Below, piece after piece: positions 59,165-64,000 of a stretch of 64,000 nucleotides of DNA (positions within the stretch are counted from its first letter, which is position 1; each line of letters opens with the position of its first letter). Under the pieces are notes generated by a model. That model was not told the DNA's origin. It ran no database searches and saw only the letters and a list, made by a program, of their open reading frames with translations. A program made the translations under genes and the position numbers. Origin of the DNA: Caprimulgus europaeus (taxonomy: Eukaryota; Chordata; Aves; Caprimulgiformes; Caprimulgidae); assembly GCA_907165065.1 (NCBI GenBank), contig OU015533.1:27978578-28042577 (forward strand). Direction: 5' to 3'.

Positions 59165-59515
59165 TAACAGGGTCATACTGGATCAGACAAAAATTCTATA
59201 TAGCCCATGTTCTCTTTCTGATACCACCAAATGCTAATGCCTAATGAGAAACATAAAGATATGACAAGTTTTGTATCTTATTTCTCTCAGAGCTCTCCTT
59301 GCCTTCAAATATTCAGGAACTTAAAAGATTGAAGGGAAGTATAGTTTCAATTTATCTCCTAATCTTCAATACATTTTGCTTCTCTTGAGTTTTCTTGCTT
59401 CCCTTTGAACACATATAAACTCTCTGTATCCACAACAACAAAAAATATTCACATAAATGTTTATCAGGGTTGTTGCTGTGAAGAAAAATTATGGCTGATT
59501 ACCCATTAATTTCTT
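59165..59515 (-). mobile_element. Old CR1-type LINE 3' fragment (antisense)
   Basis: The left part, GTCATACTGGATCAGACAAA then TAGCCCATGTTCTCTTTCTG and CCAAATGCTAATGCC, parallels the sauropsid CR1 consensus word 'atactgggtcagacc...ctagcccagtatcctgtct...ccaatgcc' as I remember it. Further on, TTTGAACACATATAAACTCT and CTGTGAAGAAAAATTATGGC...CCATTAATTTC keep the order of the same consensus. The collinearity of several diverged words is the main evidence. The fragment lies in reverse orientation to the LINE and carries no usable coding sequence. Boundaries are approximate. Confidence 0.5.
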
Positions 59516-60599
59516 TTTCTCTTACGGCAAGATATGAACCCAACTAGTAGCATCCATCTCCTTCCCATGGGACTGCTTTTTCACAGAGGGGCCAATTAAG
59601 CATATGGTAGAAGAACCATTACATTTTTTATTTTAATAACATTAACCTCAGTGTTTCAAAATCTCATTTTAGTTTTCTGCTCTGAAGTAAATTTCTTAGT
59701 ATCTATCACTACCCAATATGAGGATTGACATACTCATTAAAGGTTGGGGGAAGAAGCTGCCAAGCAGCCCTGATTAGCTGTGTGATAATATGCGTGAAGT
59801 TTTATGAATTATATAAATATTGAAGTAATTGGTTGCCGTAAGTCTACACCCAACCACAGCATGGCTTGTTTTGCATTATCTTCTTGAGGAAATGGAATGG
59901 CATGTGTTTCACTGATTAACCAGATTTCCCTCTTAATGTGGAGGAAATAGAAGTCCATGGTCAGCAAAAGACTGAAGAAGGCAAAAATATTTCACGAAAA
60001 ATAGGAAACATGGCAGAATACAGATGCAAGTGTTCATTCATGATGCAGAAGAAACAAAAAGTTAGCATAATCATATAGGTGCCAGAGGCGTTATGTAAGG
60101 TGATCATTGAACATGAGAGCTATTTTCTTACACGGTTGGTCAACATGAAAAAGTTAAACTGCAGCACTAGCCACTGTAAAAAGGCGAAATAAGATGTTCT
60201 GATATTGCTAGAGAAAACTGGCAGAGCTACTTAATGTCCTTTAAACTGTTCAAAATGTTTGTGCACATTTGTTCTTAATGTTTATGAGACTGACTTTTAT
60301 TGTAATTGGAACAAAAGCTTGTAATTTCAAGATATTAGTGATACTCATAATTTAGTTTTAAGAATCTAGTGAAGGGCTAGTAACACAGGTAGTAGTATCT
60401 AATTTTTATGTTCTCATAGCATTTAGAAATGCAGCTGAGAAGCAACATGATTGCAAAGAATGAAGTTTTATACCTTTATGTTGTATGACTGTGTGTATAT
60501 ATAGCCAAATATATTTGCCTTCATGTGTAAGTGAACTGTGTCTTTATGGACAATATCTGGATTTTGAGGGCAAAGAGAGATCACTGTGCTATCTTTTTA

Positions 60600-60621
60600 G
60601 TATTAAATAAGTATTAAATAA
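60600..60621 (+). repeat. Exact 11-bp tandem repeat, two copies
   Basis: GTATTAAATAA is present twice, head to tail. This is a small slippage-type duplication. Confidence 0.85.
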
Positions 60622-63600
60622 GCCAAATATAAAATTCAAGATGAGATTACTAGAAAGGAATACATTTATTGTTGCAAACGATTCAGGGTATTAAATGGAA
60701 ACATGTAATTTGCAAAATCTCATTAGAATTTGAAAACTTTATATCTGCTAACTCTCAAATTAGCAAAATAGAAAAGGGTTAACAAAAAAAGTTATTATTT
60801 ATTTGTGCTGTATATCTAACAGCATTTCTTTGTATGCAGATTTATTTCCTCGTTGGTTAACTATCAACAGTAACTCCTGCTTTGCACATTAATATAATGA
60901 CTTTGTCTCTGTGAACGTGTTCTGAGGTCAGGCCCTACTAAGGTTAGCTGTCAGTCTCAAGCAAAACCAAAGCTGCAGATTAGTATTTCAGAAGTTAGTG
61001 TTGTCCAGTGTATTTTGGATGGATTCCATCAATCTTGACCAAAGAACCAGCAAAGCATCAGCAGAAGAGGAAGCCATTAGTTAAAATAAGAAAAAAGAAC
61101 AAATCAAAACACACTTCTTGGAAAGTGTTTTTTTTTTAAAATGTAAATACTTGTTGTTTTTTTTTTTTAAATGCCATAGAACTAGAAAAAGAACCCAGTG
61201 AAAACTTGCTGTAACAGATAAGTGATCCAACAACATTTTTTAAAATCTGGACTGCACTCACCAAAGACACACAAAACAAAAAATAGCCAAGGGAAAACAC
61301 TGCAACAAAGTACTCTTGTGAGCTGCAGTTAGCAGAGGTGCTCTTGGCTCAGAAAGTTCCCATGATGATGTGTTTAAAGCATGAGATAATATTTCAAAAC
61401 TACTGTTAATCTATGATAATGCATCTTTGTGCTACTTATACTTCTAAAGCTAGTACTTCTTTCCAGACCTTTGATTCCTTGAATAAGTAAAAACAGAACA
61501 TTCAAAGAGTAAACAGGCTCCTCCTGAAAGGCATATAAACACATCCATTTCTTCTTACTCCTTTAGCAGGACAGAGGAGCAACTGAACATGGCTCTCTGG
61601 ATTCCTAAAATAAGAAGAGCTTTTTTTAACCTACAGATCACTATTTTGAATCCACCACAGATTGAATTTACTAACATCTGACACTTGTGCTGTAACTTAG
61701 GTAAAATTAGTTAATTTTGTCTGACTCTTTGTGGGCAGGTATGTGTAACGCCAAAGTATGGTGCTAGTAGAGTACAAAGATCAAAAGACAGATAGTCAGC
61801 TGCTATAAGCTGGCAGACAGTGACAAAGTGTTGATTTACCCCAGCTGAGGATTTGGCCCTCTGGTTTGAACCAGGTTGGAAATGAACCTATCTATTCCAG
61901 TTCTAGGGTCCCTGTTAATTTGAGCACACTTAGGCTTTGGTCTCAAAGTAAGGCTCCTAAGAGTTGCAGTTGCTATGAGTTGCTTACGAATCTGTTCTAG
62001 GCAGAGATTGCAGTTCAGTATTAATTTAGGATATTTCATTGTACTGATACTTTTTCATTGGATTGCTGTCTGTTTGAAATAACTGCCTGTTCCTGTAGAA
62101 CAATTGCCCTTGTAATATGAGATTTTGAAATTTCATCCAAGGATCCAACCACCAAGTAGCTGAAGTAGATCAAATTGGGCACTGTTTTGCACCTGATCCA
62201 TGGTACTATATCAATTTTCTGATAAGGTTGATTAAAAGTCTGATTATCCAAGTGCATCCTGATATACTTGTAGCTAGACTCTGGTTCATACTTCACGAGT
62301 GTATGGAGTCACTGAACAGAACCACCAGTTTTCGGCTAATATTGAGTCCTGCCTTAGAGGAAACATTTCTTTTTCGAAGATAAGCTATCTTGGATTTGTC
62401 TATACTAAAATACTAAAATACACAAATGATTGTGCTTAACCTGTACCAAGTTATCTTGGTTGTGGTATCACTGTGGCTGCTGCTTACCATCCTCTTAAAC
62501 ATGGAGAAATTTGGAATTTTTGATCATAATTTAGGATAGTGATTGTACTAACTTCTCCAGAATTGCCCCCATTGATTGATGAGGGATATCGCCACGAAGA
62601 GTGGGAATGACACTTTCCTCTCTTTGGAGCCTACATTTCTGCAGTCTGGTTCCATATTATGTTTGGGAGCTTATTTGTAACTCTTCTCCATTTGCTGGGC
62701 AAGTGAAAGGGAACAAGGTGAGGTCATTTGTACATAGGCAAGAAAAACAGATAAGAAAATATCAAAAGTTTGTATTCATTTGCTACTACATTTAAATCAT
62801 ATTCTAAGCTGTTCCATGCAGCAATTCCGTTAGCTTTTGTAATTTGCCATTTGAACACATTGGAACAATGCAAAACTGCATATTGAAGAGATCCTAAACA
62901 CATAACTCGATAATAATAGAGTAATATCTTTAAGATACTAAAAATTGCTGCAGGGGAAACAAAACTTAGAGATCTGGGGAGGTTCCCTTTTCCACAGGGG
63001 ATATTGAAGGCTAAGTGCACATTTGTTAAATGTCTAAGAATGTAACGAGTTTTTCAAAACTACAGATTTGCAAACCCAGCTTCATTTGATCTCTCATTCA
63101 CATCCTTGACAGTTCCTTTTTAAAAATAACTTTTCATTAAAGTGGCACATGATGACATACCTAGCAAGGGAGCTGCAAACCTCTTAAGGAAGGGTTGTAC
63201 AATATGTGCCCAAACAAATGTGAAGTGTAAAGCAGTAAATCGTATAGATTAGGTCTCGGAGTTAACCAGTATAACTGAAGTTGTATTTTGACTTTATTTT
63301 TAAGCAAGGGTGGGATTGTAATCCAGTTGTGAGTCATGTCTGAAGGCAGCCAGATGTAATTGTGTGTGAGTCTGTGTCTTCACACGCTGCAGAAGAGTTT
63401 AGCAAAACACTGGGCTGCAGCTGTTTAGAAGGAAATTTCCTTACCATTTGTTTCATGTATTGGACATTATTTTTCTAAGGATTCAGTTTTGTGGAAGAAA
63501 GCCCTGAAAATACTTTTCATGTTTTAAAATCTACAAAATAATTGTTCTTAATACTAAAGTCTTTATTTTACTTATGTTCTCTCTGCTCACATGACCCTCT

Positions 63601-64000
63601 GCCTTCTTGAGTTTCTTATTCAACTTTGCAACTTACTTAAACACATAGCTTGAGGAGTACATGTGAATATTCCTTTCTAGCTTCTGGTATCAGTAGATGG
63701 GATCATTACAGTTGCTGAGAATGTGCATGTGGAATATCATTGTATGCTCATGTACCTATGGGGGTGCTTGTGTATTTCTATTCCTCTTCCTGTACTTTAG
63801 GCACAACTTTATGGCCAAGTTTACCCAGATCCAGCTAATGTTAGAGGAGACATGGAAATTAAACTTCCTTTTCCTGAAGGCTGTAGTGAAGGACCTAGTT
63901 CACAGCCTACTTCTACTTGCATGCAAAGCTTGAAAGGTTTCCTTTCAGTCCTTTCTGAGTTATTGGTGAATGAGCAGAGGATGTGAGAGGTATTAACTGA

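Larger units (their letters stand above)
41782..64000 (+). other. PARD3B: PARD3B intron (5' part), at least 22.2 kb
   Basis: From the GTAAGC donor to the window edge I found no exon with Par-3 character. In particular there is no sequence for the serine-rich KKSSSLESLQ region expected next. Features seen are a possible old LINE scrap near 42960-43060, a GGTTA-rich stretch at 45040-45800 and a G-rich patch at 55302-55350. There are also a hairpin at 56985-57007, a quadruplex candidate at 57387-57421, an old CR1-like fragment at 59165-59515 and an 11-bp tandem repeat at 60600-60621. The rest is featureless AT-rich intron. Confidence 0.8.

Noticed and set aside
59290..59350. CTCTCAG followed by an open stretch, considered as the next PARD3B exon
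   Set aside because: In the required phase it gives ELSLPSNIQELK and then nothing like the conserved region. It also lies inside the CR1-like fragment.
63697..63933. Open frame near the window end, considered as the next PARD3B exon
   Set aside because: It does not contain the serine-rich KKSSSLESLQ-like sequence expected next and reads as random.

Overview
The window is a stretch of vertebrate nuclear DNA, most likely from a bird. It is AT-rich and intron-dominated, poor in interspersed repeats, and free of mammalian SINE/LINE-1 sequence. It holds one old CR1-type LINE relic and one LTR-end-like scrap of avian type. The bird assignment is inference; a non-avian sauropsid cannot be excluded.

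The only gene I can support is the middle of PARD3B (partitioning-defective 3 homolog beta, a PDZ scaffold of epithelial polarity and tight junctions), on the + strand. Six coding exons lie at 13449-13634, 18853-19023, 22362-22491, 27601-27700, 29784-29899 and 41737-41781. All six have GT-AG borders. Their phases join into one uninterrupted frame of 748 coding bases (249 codons plus one base). Exons 1 and 2 encode the whole third PDZ domain. Exons 3 to 5 encode the variable linker and the conserved block ending in KSMDL. Exon 6 is a 45-base symmetric exon just before the expected aPKC-site-like conserved region. The first exon is preceded by at least 13.4 kb of intron, and the last is followed by at least 22.2 kb. 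PDZ1, PDZ2, the N-terminal oligomerisation domain and the C-terminal half lie outside the window.

Region by region: 1-13448 is intron carrying a well-delimited hAT DNA transposon (4077-5201, 16-bp terminal inverted repeats, perfect 8-bp target duplication). That element contains a broken antisense transposase remnant and an unusually CpG-rich end. A 57-bp LTR-end-like scrap sits just downstream. 13449-29899 carries five exons with introns of about 2 to 5 kb. 29900-41736 is an 11.8-kb intron with simple repeats only. 41782-64000 is intron with low-complexity G/T tracts, a G-quadruplex candidate, a GGTTA-rich stretch and an old CR1-like fragment near 59.2-59.5 kb.

No RNA genes, CRISPR arrays, operons or complete second gene were found. 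The most speculative item is a possible antisense coding exon at 15946-16230 in the first intron. It has good splice borders and an open frame but no recognised homology, and its length is within what chance allows in this window.
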